A DNA stretch of 18,940 nucleotides from Conidiobolus incongruus B7586. Lineage: Eukaryota > Entomophthoromycota > Entomophthoromycetes > Entomophthorales > Conidiobolaceae. The notes beneath the pieces are model-generated. The model ran no database searches and had not been told where the DNA came from. It worked only from the letters and a program-made list of their open reading frames with translations. Every line of letters begins with the position of its first letter. Within the stretch, counting starts at the first letter, position 1. Where the stretch lies: the NCBI GenBank assembly GCA_000697335.1, contig JNEM01014602.1, positions 1-18,940 on the forward strand. The letters run 5' to 3'. This document shows positions 9,293 through 18,940 of this stretch, piece after piece. A program made the position numbers and the translations under genes.

Positions 9293-11004
9293 CTAATCTT
9301 TAGAATGTTCTCCTTCCCTCTTCCTAATTCCCATCCTATTAGTATCCCAGGCTCGATTTAATTCAACATCCTCGGTAGTTAATTGTGTATCCGAATCCAA
9401 CTGTGTAGTGCTACCATCCTCGATATTGGGAGTGTCATCATCCTGCAAACCATTCTGATTCTGTACCAATCCGTGCATCAAATCCCTAGCGACTTGATCG
9501 CTCGTAAATTCCGAATCGACAAGCGTACGATCACTAGTAGATGCGTCATCCTCAACCGGGACTTTCACCTTATTCATAAATGCTTCTAATTCCACGAGAA
9601 CGTCCTTACCATCATCCTCATTGCCAAAATGCAAATGGGGTTTGAGACCAGCCTGTGGGGGCTGGGTACTAGGACGTGCGGTGGGGGGTTGAGACGCGAT
9701 CTTGGCTCCTGAAATCATACCTTTGGCGAATTGGTAAGTGGTCAGAAGGATTAGGAGATGCATTCCGAATAGAACATTTGTCACTAAAATACCGCTGGTT
9801 ATTGGCCAATTGACGATATAGTGGGCAATTCCAGTCAATTGCGTAATCAGCGTAAGATTTGCAGAATCGATTTGAATTGCTGGATTCGAAATGGTGAGGA
9901 CTAAATCAACAATTTCATTTATTGAATTGATTGATTTTGAAGGTGATAAATCTAAACTCAGGGTTTGGTATTCCTCAAAATATCCCAAAATCATGAACGG
10001 TGATAGAACAACTGTACGAATAGTTTGAAAAAGGGTAGATCTGTACTTCATTATCAAAGGTTTCGATACTTTATAAATGATTTGGTTTTCTGCGTTTAAA
10101 GCTTTGAGTGAAATCATAAAATTACCTAAATTTAACCAATATTAATTGAATGTTTGAACATGTTTTGAGTAGAAATATTACCAATGTTATAATTAATTAA
10201 GGATTCTGGTAATTTTAAATTGAATTTGATGTTATAAATTAAATTGTTGGAAAATTTCTAATAATTAAAATATTATTAATATTATAATAATCTGATTAAC
10301 TTTCGAATTGAATTACTTGATAGTTTGTAAACTCTTTGAAATTAATAATACCCACGGGTGGTTTCGATTCCCTAGAACAATTAAGGATTTTGTTGATAAC
10401 AATATGATAAGAATCACTTACTCAAATTGGAAGAATATATCCTCTACAAATTTTAATCCAGCAACTGTACCAGACCCTCCGAGCCATTTGCGAATGATGA
10501 AGTAGTAAATGAACCAGCAGTAAATATATACACCCATAACCAACACCGCAAGGATAATGCCCTTGAGGGTAGTTTGGAATAATTTTGCCAAATTTAAGCT
10601 CTGGGGGAGCAAATAGTTGAAAAACTGGACAAACTTGTGTAAAATGCCCGAAGGCTTAGTCTGAGCTTGCATGGTCTGAGAATTGGAAGGACGATTTGAT
10701 TGGAGAGGTTGAGGCAATGACAACGTTGGTGACATTCTCTTACCACTCGGCTTCCCTCCATGGTTCTTGAGAGCGCTGTGGAGATTGGGCAATAACTCAC
10801 ATTCACGTGCGAGATCTGGAGGCTGATTTAACTTGGGTGGATGACTTGGTGGGAAGAGTTTAGGGTCCACAATCGTTACCCTACGAGAATTCGAATCCTA
10901 ATTCCTATTAACATTGGGAAATTCATATGAATTTTAAATCTTACGGTTGATGATTTTGTCTTTGGCGATATGGGTGAACTTGGAGGTGGTGTCGGTGTTG
11001 TCAT
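9293..11004 (-). CDS. Seipin (lipid droplet biogenesis protein of the ER), five exons
   Basis: Exons on the minus strand are 11004-10945, 10897-10422, 10371-10317, 10257-10182 and 10125-9293. The four GT-AG introns are 47, 50, 59 and 56 nt, and the spliced frame gives 499 residues. An in-frame stop lies 9 nt before the ATG. Seipin forms ER-membrane rings at ER-lipid droplet contacts. Features seen: a Pro-rich cytosolic N-terminus (1-130); TM1 at about 133-155; the luminal beta-sandwich from FFQFE through YNIKFNLKLPES (205-216) and NIGNFMISLKA; the family block KYRSTLF...FEEYQTL (249-278), matching HYRSDLL...FAEQKQLL of human seipin; LTGIAHY (319-325), equivalent to FTGLRYL; and TM2 at about 331-356. 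A long acidic Ser/Thr/Asp-rich tail (about 360-499) is probably cytosolic and is extended relative to yeast Sei1. The 55- and 76-nt exons 3 and 4 are easily missed. The family assignment is firm; intron borders were chosen by frame and homology. Confidence 0.93.
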
Positions 11005-11450
11005 TTTATTGAATTATCTATTATTAATACACATTAATACTATAGTAAATTGTAATCATTATTAAAAAATAAACAAATTCACAGATTATACAGCAAAGTG
11101 GAAAATGTGTATATTGAATTAGAATTGATACAATGTATTCAAATTAATAAATATAATTTTAAACATTAAAGAGTATAAGCAATAAAATGATTGATTATAT
11201 TCAAGTTTATATCTCAGAATGTTCAGTATTCAATATTTAAAGCTATTCGATTCTTTTCAAAGTAATATATTATCTATTAACCAATATTTTTTCAATGTAT
11301 ATAATAATCAATGGTTATTAAAATTCCAACAAAATAAATTTTAATAAATTCCATTTCACTTATAATTTATAAAGCATTGAATATAGCACGCAATATCAAA
11401 TAATCTCAAATATTAATCACTTTAAACTATTATAGAAATCTTCTACCTTT
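11005..11450. other. 5' flank of seipin, no gene seen
   Basis: AT-rich DNA upstream of the seipin start, presumably with its promoter. No clear TATA element, RNA gene or coding exon can be supported. Confidence 0.45.
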
Positions 11451-11459
11451 CAATGTTAC

Positions 11460-12300
11460 TTAAATTACAATTTCAATTAAATTGTAACAATTGCTTGTTG
11501 GATCTCTTTGTGACTTATGTTGTAAATTAATTATTATGGGATTTGGTCAAATTATATCGATCTATATTTGAGGTTTATTGGATAACTTTAATACCAATAT
11601 AACAAATTTTTGTAATTGAAAATATATTTAATTTTCACATAAAAATTATTCATAAAAAATTAATTTTTTTTACTTTTTATATAATCTTTAATATTGATTA
11701 TAATGTATATATATATAACTAGTTAACTTTTCAACTCACAGTTATATTTTGCACAATTTGAGTCAATTTACATCTCAAATTTTTTGGTCAGAAATCTGAA
11801 GATATTTTAATTAATAAAATATTACATCTTATTTTTCATAGAACATTATATTAAATAAATATATAATAATATGATGGCTTTTGAAAAAAAAAATCCAAGT
11901 TTTTATGATCGTTCAATTATTTTGAAAATAATTGCAAGTTTTCCAATTTCAGTCTATTCCAAAATCATGAATTGTTTTCAATACTTCAATTATTTAAACG
12001 AAAACTAGAGATAATGTCAGCAATCTGTCAATCAAATAACCCACAAGTATTAACTTTAACTCCATATTCTTCAAACTGGAAATATTATTTTGATTTGGGT
12101 GGAATTTAAGTATAAAACTAGATGAACAGAGTTTCAAAATAAATTTATAGTACTAGATAGGTAAATTCAATTCTAAAGTGAAGAATTGTATTTGAACGAA
12201 GGCAGTTATATAGTTTAAAAATTATTCATAGCAACATATTTGTTTGATAGTAGCACATAGTAACAAAAATGTATGATTTGATCGATAGAGCTACTTTCAA
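11460..12300 (-). pseudogene. Possible remains of a multi-pass membrane protein gene (weak)
   Basis: Several minus-strand pieces look more protein-like than chance frames in this DNA. From 12300, a frame reads SIKSYIFVTMCYYQ, then a TGA at 12228-12226, then continues in the same frame as IIFKLYNCLRSNTILHFR to 12145. A second frame, about 12150-11994, ends in a hydrophobic stretch, LILVGYLIDRLLTLSLVF. Near 11550-11460 another piece contains NPIIINLQHKSQRD, reminiscent of the end of TM7 plus helix 8 in rhodopsin-like receptors. The pieces lie in different frames with stops, and no chain of introns joins them convincingly. A decayed 7TM-type gene is a guess; chance open frames remain a real alternative. 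Confidence 0.2.
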
Positions 12301-13143
12301 AAATTATGCTAAATATTTCTTAATATATTATTATACTCTGATATAAATTTTCTAATATTAATAATTGTCATTTTATAATAATTTTTATAATGATTTTCAT
12401 ATTAAATGATTACTTTGATTTCGTAATAATCCATAATTAGTATCAACTTCAAATTTAATATATTGTGGATATATTATTACGCAAATCTTATATAAATTAG
12501 TCAATTATTTGGACTAAATATTATATTGCATTCATGCTAGTTTTTATAGTTGTTTTTAAATATTGTTCTAAAAATCTTATATTTGATCACAAGAAACATA
12601 CATATATAAATATAATGGCTAGAATTGAACATTATAATAATATTAAATAATGGATAATATATATTGATAAAATTTAGTCTATTCATTAAATAATGAAAGT
12701 GACTTTTTTAAGATTTAATACGCATTAAAAAATATTTACGGTTATTATTTTGAACAATATTTCTACTGCATAAATTCATTAGTGTTTTTTAAAGTGTGAT
12801 AATTAATTTAATTAATAGTAAATACATCAAAGTCCAAATTTATAGTACATTAATATTCTATTCAACTATTGTTACTGTAATTTCGAAATTTATTATAATA
12901 ATAGCCATCAATGAAAATATAAGGTTTTGTCAGTATTTTCAATTTTTTTAAACAATTTCAAATAATTTTTTATTAATCTCGATTTTAAAACCTATAACGT
13001 TCCAAAACGAAATTCTAATTGATATACAATTAACATAAAAATAACCATCCAATTATTTTCAATAAGGTGATTTTCATATTTATTTCAAATTTACTAATCT
13101 TACTAAATTTTATGGCATAAATGTTTTTTAAAATTGGAGATAT
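12301..13143. other. AT-rich region, no gene seen
   Basis: I find no frame, RNA gene or repeat to support. Composition is like the other intergenic DNA. Confidence 0.4.
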
Positions 13144-13535
13144 TTAAACTTGATCCGTTAGCTTATAATGTACATATAATTTTTTGAACTTTATAATTAA
13201 TTCTAGTTTGAAAAATGTCATAGAAATGAAAAATAAAGTTTGCGGTATTGTAAGCCAAATTAATGGAATAAAAACAGGATTATGTGAGTATTTAAGAGCA
13301 TCAACTGAAAGGTAATTTACAAGGTTGAATAGTGTATAGCTGAGACTCAAATATCTACTATTAGATCATTACCTTCTATTTGATACATTACAAGTTAGCT
13401 GTAAGTTATTATGGAGTTTATAATAAAAATAGTAATTTTTTAAATAAGTAAGACCACCAGTATAGAATCATTATTGGCTGCATTGGCCTCATAATGTAAT
13501 TGATAGACAATAGCTATGAAAAATATATGATTCAT
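13144..13535 (-). CDS. Possible small membrane or secreted-type protein, three exons (tentative)
   Basis: A frame-preserving model has exons 13535-13458, 13398-13373 and 13339-13144 and encodes 99 residues. Introns of 59 nt (GTGGTC...TTACAG) and 33 nt (GTAATG...CTCAG) separate them; the second is shorter than others in the window. The product starts MNHIFFIAIVYQLHY, signal-like. It then has NDSIL|LTCNVSNR|SYTLFNL with possible N-glycosylation sites, and a hydrophobic stretch from about PVFIPLIWLTIP to ISMTFF followed by a basic KFKKLYVHYK. The DNA here is less AT-rich than its surroundings, which favours coding. Exon 1 is also open in a second frame (LLSINYIMRPMQPI...). I do not recognise a family. 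It could be part of a larger, possibly decayed membrane-protein gene continuing toward 14.1 kb. Confidence 0.27.
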
Positions 13536-13559
13536 TCAAATTCCTTCAATTCTCATCTA

Positions 13560-14100
13560 ATAAGTAGCTCTTACTTCATTTTAATCATTTGTTTATTAAG
13601 TTTTATTATTGATAACTATCCGTAGAGAAATTAAGATTGTTTGCTGTTCTAATAATATAAAATATTGGAACTGAGTATAAAAACATAGTACAATGTTGGA
13701 TAATTTATTCAATTAAATATGATTGTTATAGTTATCACAGGAATATCAATATATCATAATGATTGATGAGCTAATTAATCAAACCAATTCTTATAAACCT
13801 AATCCTAATATTTGTTGTGCATCAAAAATTTTATCAATATTTATAAAGACAAATGGATGTAATAAAATTAAATATATTTCCTAAATACTACCTGACACAA
13901 TAATTTAAAAAGAGAATCATCGATTTTATTCATGGATTCATATAAATTATATAATCAACATTATATATTTTTTAAAATCAAATTTTAATCTTTTGAAATC
14001 GTTTGGATTGTAATACAAGATATATCATTTTACACATTTCAATATCATCAGAAAATCATTAAAAATTTCAAAATTGAAGCTACAATGATAATATTATAAA
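13560..14100 (-). pseudogene. Scattered hydrophobic frame pieces, possibly part of a decayed membrane-protein gene (weak)
   Basis: On the minus strand, short open pieces occur in different frames: NIIIVASILKFLMIF and MIYLVLQSKRFQKIKI (about 14095-13985), MNKIDDSLFKLLCQ with a following GTAGTA donor-like site (about 13933-13890), IDIPVITITIIFN (about 13750-13710), and TMFLYSVPIFYIIRTANN (about 13690-13630). Hydrophobic segments followed by basic ends suggest membrane helices. No continuous gene can be assembled by eye. Either many tiny introns, decay or chance explains the pattern. Confidence 0.18.
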
Positions 14101-14220
14101 TATTATCAAAAAACAAATCAGTTAATCCCTTACATATATACAGGTAAAAATTTACATAATCAATATTTATTCATTATATGAACAAAATTCAGTATAAACC
14201 GACATTCGATAATATTAATA

Positions 14221-14263
14221 TTTTCCCGTTAGTATGCCATTACTATACTAACTAACGGAAAAT
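14221..14263. repeat. Small nested inverted repeat
   Basis: TTTTCCCGTTAGT at the left is mirrored by ACTAACGGAAAA at the right, with one extra C. Nested in it, GTTAGTAT (14228-14235) pairs perfectly with ATACTAAC (14245-14252) around a 9-nt loop. The two pairings exclude each other because ACTAAC is duplicated. It could be a remnant of a tiny inverted-repeat element or a regulatory hairpin. No function is assigned. Confidence 0.5.
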
Positions 14264-14293
14264 CCTTTTAGAATCAATACGAGAATTTGATCA

Positions 14294-14296
<3 letters not shown>

Positions 14297-14324
<28 letters not shown>
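14297..14324. repeat. (AT)14 microsatellite
   Basis: Fourteen uninterrupted AT units, self-complementary and likely variable in length between strains. It lies about 680 nt upstream of the secreted-protein start codon. Confidence 0.95.
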
Positions 14325-14329
<5 letters not shown>

Positions 14330-15000
14330 CTCTTCTAACATTTAGGCAATAAAAATTAACACCCAAAAAACTCAACATCTTGATGATAGGATGACGATTT
14401 CTTCATTATTACTTTTTAGAAGGTATTTATCTAAATTGATTTTATTTTTGAAATTTAATTTGATAATCTTGATTGATTTGAGTTCATATTATGTGTTTAA
14501 ACTCATTATGAATTGTCTTGCTCAAATGTTTTACAATACAATTTTTATTGTCCAAAAATAATTTTGATATTACAAAATTGATTTAAATGGGATCTCTAAT
14601 ATATTTATTTAATACGTCCATTTCTTTGAAGTAATCTATCATTCACATGAATAGTAAAATTTTTCTATTATATATATTAATTTGGATAGTATTTGAATTT
14701 TCTTATTTATACTTTTAATATTTGTCATATTTAATCCACTAAGATGAATCAATGTCTTGAATTTTTGAACTCCTCAATTGTGTTCAATTGAATAATATTT
14801 CTGAATTAATACTGTACATTATGCTAATATACTTTTGATTTAAATGATCATCATTGGGGATTTAAATTAATTAAGATTGATATTATAAAAGAACTATTAC
14901 GTTACCTATTGAATTTAGTGTCTTCCAACATATTGTCTATTTAATATTAAGATTTGAATTAACAAACTGTTAATTATACGGATAAAAATTTTAAAACATT
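14325..15000. other. 5' flank of the secreted-protein gene, no gene seen
   Basis: AT-rich DNA leading to the start codon at 15001. No exon, RNA gene or convincing TATA element is seen; the bases just before the ATG are A-rich (AAAACATT), a favourable start context. Confidence 0.45.
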
Positions 15001-17184
15001 ATGAAAACAGATACCATTATATTTTCGGCAATTATATGCTTGATATCAGCTTCTCCTCCTTATAATATTTTGCAATATTTAAATAATAATCTAAATCCGT
15101 CTCCAGCTCCTGCATCTGTGAATCAAAATACTAAAACTTTTTTATCAGATAAATCCATTTCTCGAGATGGGTTATTGTCTAAATTCAATGGAAATGGCAT
15201 ATATCTCACTAATATCGATCCTGAAAAATTAGGTTTACCAAAGGATTATGATATTCAAAATGATCAGGATAATCTTTTCACACAGCCTTTGGAAAATAAT
15301 GATGGTTCTGATACTTCTTCACTCGATTCATCCAATGGCACTAGTCCTGAAGGGCAAAATACCCAAGATCAGAAGCAGGAATCTCCTACTCCCACCATAA
15401 TACAGCCAAATCCATCTGGAGACAAAGAAATAGCTGATTCTGAATTGGAATTACCTCCAGGTATGGATTCAGAACAGTTAGATGAAATTTTGTCTCAGCT
15501 TTCACCTCAAATACTTGATCCAAATAATCTAATCCCTCTGGATCAATTACCATCACTTCCTGATAATTGGGAAGAATTATCTCAGACGCCAGAACCTCCT
15601 ACAAGTGACCAGCCTGGCAAAAATCCTGAGCCTGAGCATACTTCAAATCCTGAATCTTCGGAAAAATTGCCAGAATCGCAACCCGAAGATTCATCTCAAC
15701 AATCTAGTCCGGACGAGCAAACTTTACCTGAGAGTATAGATCAAAATAATCCTGCGACATTTGATCAGAACTTTGATCAACATAATCCCCAAGACCCAGA
15801 ACAACTTTTACCAGATACTTCAAACCAATTAGATACTTCAAATGACAATCAAAGCAAACTTGAACCAAATGGATCTGATATATTATTGCCACAAATTCAC
15901 ATTCCAGATGGTCTAACATCAATTGACGATTTTAAGCGGCCATTTCCTCCTCTTCCACAACAGCCATTAGGTCCTAATACTCCAGTTGATAGTAGCCAAC
16001 AACTAACTGGTGATAAGTCAAATAAAGAACCATCTCAGGGATCTACGCAGCCAATTTCACCAGAAATCCCTAATCAGGGCAATTTTCCATCAATTGATGA
16101 TATTCAAAAGTTACTTGCTCAACTTCCTCAACAGCAACTAGCTCCTAACACTCCAGTTCAAGGCAGTCAACAACCAGTTAATAACGATTCACTATCTGAT
16201 GATAAACCCAAAGAGTCAGTACAGTCAATGGGATTATTGGGTCATCAAACTCCATTTACTGGAAATATGGTCCCACAGGAATCTCAGCTGTTGCAACGAC
16301 CTGAGCTTCCTTTTAATCCAAGTCAAATGGCTTCTCAGCAGCCACAACAAGGTCAACGGCCACAGGAGTCGGCAGTTCTTTTCAATCCAAGTCAAATTGG
16401 ATCGCAGCAAATACAACAAGGGCAACACTCACAACAAATTCCTTTTAATCCTAGTCAAACTGGCCTTTTAGAGTCCTTGGGAACACAGCAAAACTTTTTC
16501 CCTTTGGGTTTCCAGCAACCTTCTACAGCAAATTTTAATCCCCAAGGAAATCTCAGATCTTTATCTCAGCAAGATATGACTACATCGGAAGTTAACGGTA
16601 ATCCATTCGCAGGTTTCCATTTTCCCACTGGAGAACTTAATGGAATTCCAATGCAATTCCCCCAAGCATCATCACAGCCCAATGTACTTGGAGCCGATGC
16701 CAAACAGAGTCGATTCATCTTACCACCATTTGGAGGTTTCCAATTCAATCCAAGTCCTTTGGCAGGTATGGTGGGTGCTGGCTCATTTCCCAAAGCTTAT
16801 CCATCTCCTCCTTCACAGCAATACCCTCAATACCTTCCAAATCCAGCTCGCCCCGGGCATGGCCAAGATCCCCATAAAAGCAATGTGTACCGACAATATT
16901 TGCGATGGATTCAAAGTAAGTAGCTCATCTTTATTTCATAGTATCAGTTGTTAATGTTTTATTTAGTGTTCAATGTAATGAATCAAATGATCATATTCAA
17001 TCCTTACTACAAGCCGGTCTATCTTCCAACTCTCGTTAATCCAGCGACTAATCGAGCAGTTAATGCCACAGCTCGTGGCTATGGCCCACGTGTCGAGTAT
17101 CTCCCATGTCATATTCCAATGTTTGGGGGTTGTATCGGTTATGACGGTGTCTCTGTCAGGTGGTGGGCTCCCATCTGGGATTAA
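15001..17184 (+). CDS. Secreted Pro/Gln/Ser-rich repetitive protein with unrecognised C-terminal region, two exons
   Basis: Exons 15001-16915 and 16967-17184 are joined by a 51-nt intron (GTAAGT donor, TTTATTTAG acceptor, phase 1) and encode 710 residues. Without splicing the frame stops at once after the donor, and the next open frame continues in register, so the intron is well supported. Residues 1-18 form a signal peptide. Residues about 30-300 are low-complexity, acidic and rich in Ser, Pro, Gln and Asn. Two copies of a segment of about 29 residues (S-I-D-D ... LPQQ ... PNTPV ... SQQ) begin near 306 and 363. Three FNPSQ repeats begin at 438, 461 and 482. The last 70 residues are different: ordered-looking, with NPYYKPVYLPTLVNP, an N-glycosylation site (NAT), CHIPMFGGC and RWWAPIWD, ending at the stop. 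The family is unknown. A wall-associated, adhesive or matrix protein is plausible from composition only. Confidence 0.85.
16916..16966 (+). other. Spliceosomal intron of the secreted-protein gene
   Basis: It begins GTAAGT and ends TTTATTTAG, 51 nt long. A GTTAAT word about 10 nt before the acceptor may be the branch region. The size agrees with the 47-59 nt seipin introns. Two alternative AG sites, at 16940-16941 and 16945-16946, lie upstream of the chosen one; only the last fits the downstream frame and leaves a branch-like site. Confidence 0.8.
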
Positions 17185-17869
17185 TTTTTTATATCTTAAA
17201 TTTAAATCTTTTATTATCTAATATATATATAATTTTTAATAAAAATTTATTAAATTCAAATACTTTATTATTAATTTAGTTATAATTAAAAACTTTTATT
17301 CTAGCTATTATTAATTTTTAATTGAATAATTAATATTATGATTTTTATCCGTTTATTTCATATAGTTTTTTAGATTAACTTATTTTGTTTTTATTATATT
17401 TTTTTCATAACATTTTAATATCAGTTTATTTTATGAATCCTTATATATATTATATTGATATATGGTTACATTATAAATATTATTATTTTTTAGTACCAGA
17501 TTATAAAAATAATTTTTTTTATAATTTATTGATCAGTAAAATAATATTAATAAATCCTTAATTATTTATATATAATATATAAATATAATTGATATAGAAT
17601 TCAATTATTTAATTTATAGACAATATATATATAGATTAATATTAACTTAGAAAATTAGTTGATTTTTTAATATCATTATAATAATAATTTAGCTGATATA
17701 TTATAAATATCAATGAATATCTTGTTTATTAATATTTTTATAATTTGATATAAAAATATATTTATTATTATCAATTTTATATTTAAATTTTTTATATTAG
17801 TAATTTCATGATTATAGAATTTCGATATAGATTGATAAAATATAATCCTTAAATTAAATTAAAATATTA
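17185..17869. other. Very AT-rich DNA, no gene seen
   Basis: The 3' flank of the secreted-protein gene. AT content rises sharply after 17184 and stays high. No reading frame, RNA gene or clear match to the left arm is seen here. Confidence 0.45.
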
Positions 17870-18940
17870 TAAAATAGGATACTTAATTGGTTAAAATTGA
17901 ATAAAATATTAATTTTTTTAAAAATTAAAATAATAATATTATTTAAAATATTATTAAAGAAATTAAATAATGGCATAATTTTAAAATTAAAATCAAAAAA
18001 ATAATTTAATAAATAATATATAAAATTTAATAAAAAATATAAAATTGATATTCTCTTTTATTATTAATAACTCTTTTATATATTTTTTGCAAGTTTTTAA
18101 AATCTAAAAATTAGTTTTTTATTTAAAACTGAAATTTAATATTTTACAAATTAATTTAATTTATTTATAGTTATATTTTTCTTAAAAGCTTATTTTATAA
18201 TTATTTAAAATAATTATAATCATATAGGTTAATATTGGTGTATAAACTAAATATGATAATTTACTTTAATTTTATTATATAAAAAATATTTTATAGCTTA
18301 AACTTTATATATTTTATAATTATAATATAAAATAATAGATACTTTTAATTTATATTAAAAGTATTATTTAATAATTATTTTATATAAAAAATTATATAAA
18401 AGAATTAAATATTATTAATTACCAATATTTACTATAAAAAACTTTGTTTTTAGTTATAATTTAATAAGTTTAATTATGCTATAATTACTTTAGTTTTATT
18501 TTAAGCTTTTGTTAAATTATATAGTATTTATTTTATATTTTTATTAATTAATATAAATTTAAACTTAAGTATATATAATATGCTTTTATAATTTATATTA
18601 ATTTACTTTGATAATTTTATAACTCAAATAAAAAGATATTTGTTAATATACTTTTTCACCATATTAATAAATAAAAGAATAATAATAGAAATTAATTTTT
18701 TCAAATTTTATAAATTTTAATTAATATCTCTTTTAGCTTTAAAATTACAAATCAAATAATATATGGTAATATTAGATTAGATATTATCTTTATAAGCTCT
18801 TGATAAGTTTTAAATCATTTTAATAAGTTTATAATTAAGTTTTAAGGATAAAAAAAATAAACGCCTTTTGATAATCTTAATTTAATTTAAATATGATTAA
18901 ATTTAACTATAAATCTTAAAATCGAAATATTTTAATAAAA
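17870..18940 (-). repeat. Right arm of the AT-rich inverted repeat
   Basis: Reversed, this is a diverged copy of 66-1300. The outer end at 18940 corresponds to about position 66 on the left, so both copies run essentially to the window edges. Identity is roughly 75-85% by eye in the best blocks (for example 18410-18600 with 400-590, and 18000-18060 with 1120-1190), with indels. It is about 170 nt shorter than the left arm. It looks old and decayed, and its family cannot be named from the sequence. Confidence 0.8.

Noticed and set aside
10308-10505. 65-codon plus-strand frame opposite seipin exons 2 and 3
   Set aside because: It is antisense to coding exons recognised by homology and has no domain of its own.
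12014-12109. Plus-strand frame MSAICQSNNPQV... of 31 codons
   Set aside because: Protein-like at first sight, but short, without splice partners, and opposite a longer minus-strand frame.
16199-16793. Alternative-frame open stretches within the 15-kb gene
   Set aside because: They arise from Gln/Pro/Ser repeats read in other frames; the main frame has the signal peptide and continues through a good intron.
16948-17184. A separate 78-codon gene starting with ATG at 16948
   Set aside because: Its first codons lie inside the intron. The part from 16967 is better explained as exon 2 of the upstream gene, with matching phase and splice sites.

Overview
This window looks like nuclear DNA of a very AT-rich fungus. 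The evidence is two secreted GH18 chitinases of the fungal class III type with Thr/Ser linkers and CBM19-like tails, a fungal-style seipin, GT-AG introns of about 40-60 nt, and two standard eukaryotic tRNA genes. The extreme AT bias with short introns would suit an early-diverging lineage, for example the Entomophthoromycotina (Conidiobolus-like). That placement is inference only.

Layout: (1) 1-~1300 is an extremely AT-rich repeat arm. (2) 1510-1582 is tRNA-Arg(ACG), minus. (3) 1864-5856 holds two tandem chitinase paralogues, both minus, about 1.3 kb apart. (4) 7845-7916 is tRNA-Asp(GTC), plus. (5) About 8715-8895 is an island with several hairpins and higher GC, probably a non-coding RNA I cannot name. 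(6) 9293-11004 is a five-exon seipin gene, minus. (7) 11.0-15.0 kb has no confident gene. It does contain several scattered hydrophobic reading-frame pieces on the minus strand, including a possible 99-residue spliced membrane protein at 13144-13535 and possible remains of a multi-pass membrane protein gene. (8) 15001-17184 is a two-exon gene for a secreted, Pro/Gln/Ser-rich repetitive protein with a compact C-terminal region that I do not recognise. (9) From about 17.2 kb to the end the DNA is again extremely AT-rich, and about 17870-18940 is an inverted copy of the left arm.

The genes do not form one pathway. The chitinases would act outside the cell on chitin, in wall remodelling, cell separation or nutrition. 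Seipin would act in the ER membrane in lipid droplet formation. The 15-kb gene product is probably extracellular or wall-associated. The points most worth a second look are the inverted AT-rich arms bracketing the gene island, the second chitinase having no in-frame ATG, the unassigned structured RNA island, and the novel repetitive secreted protein.
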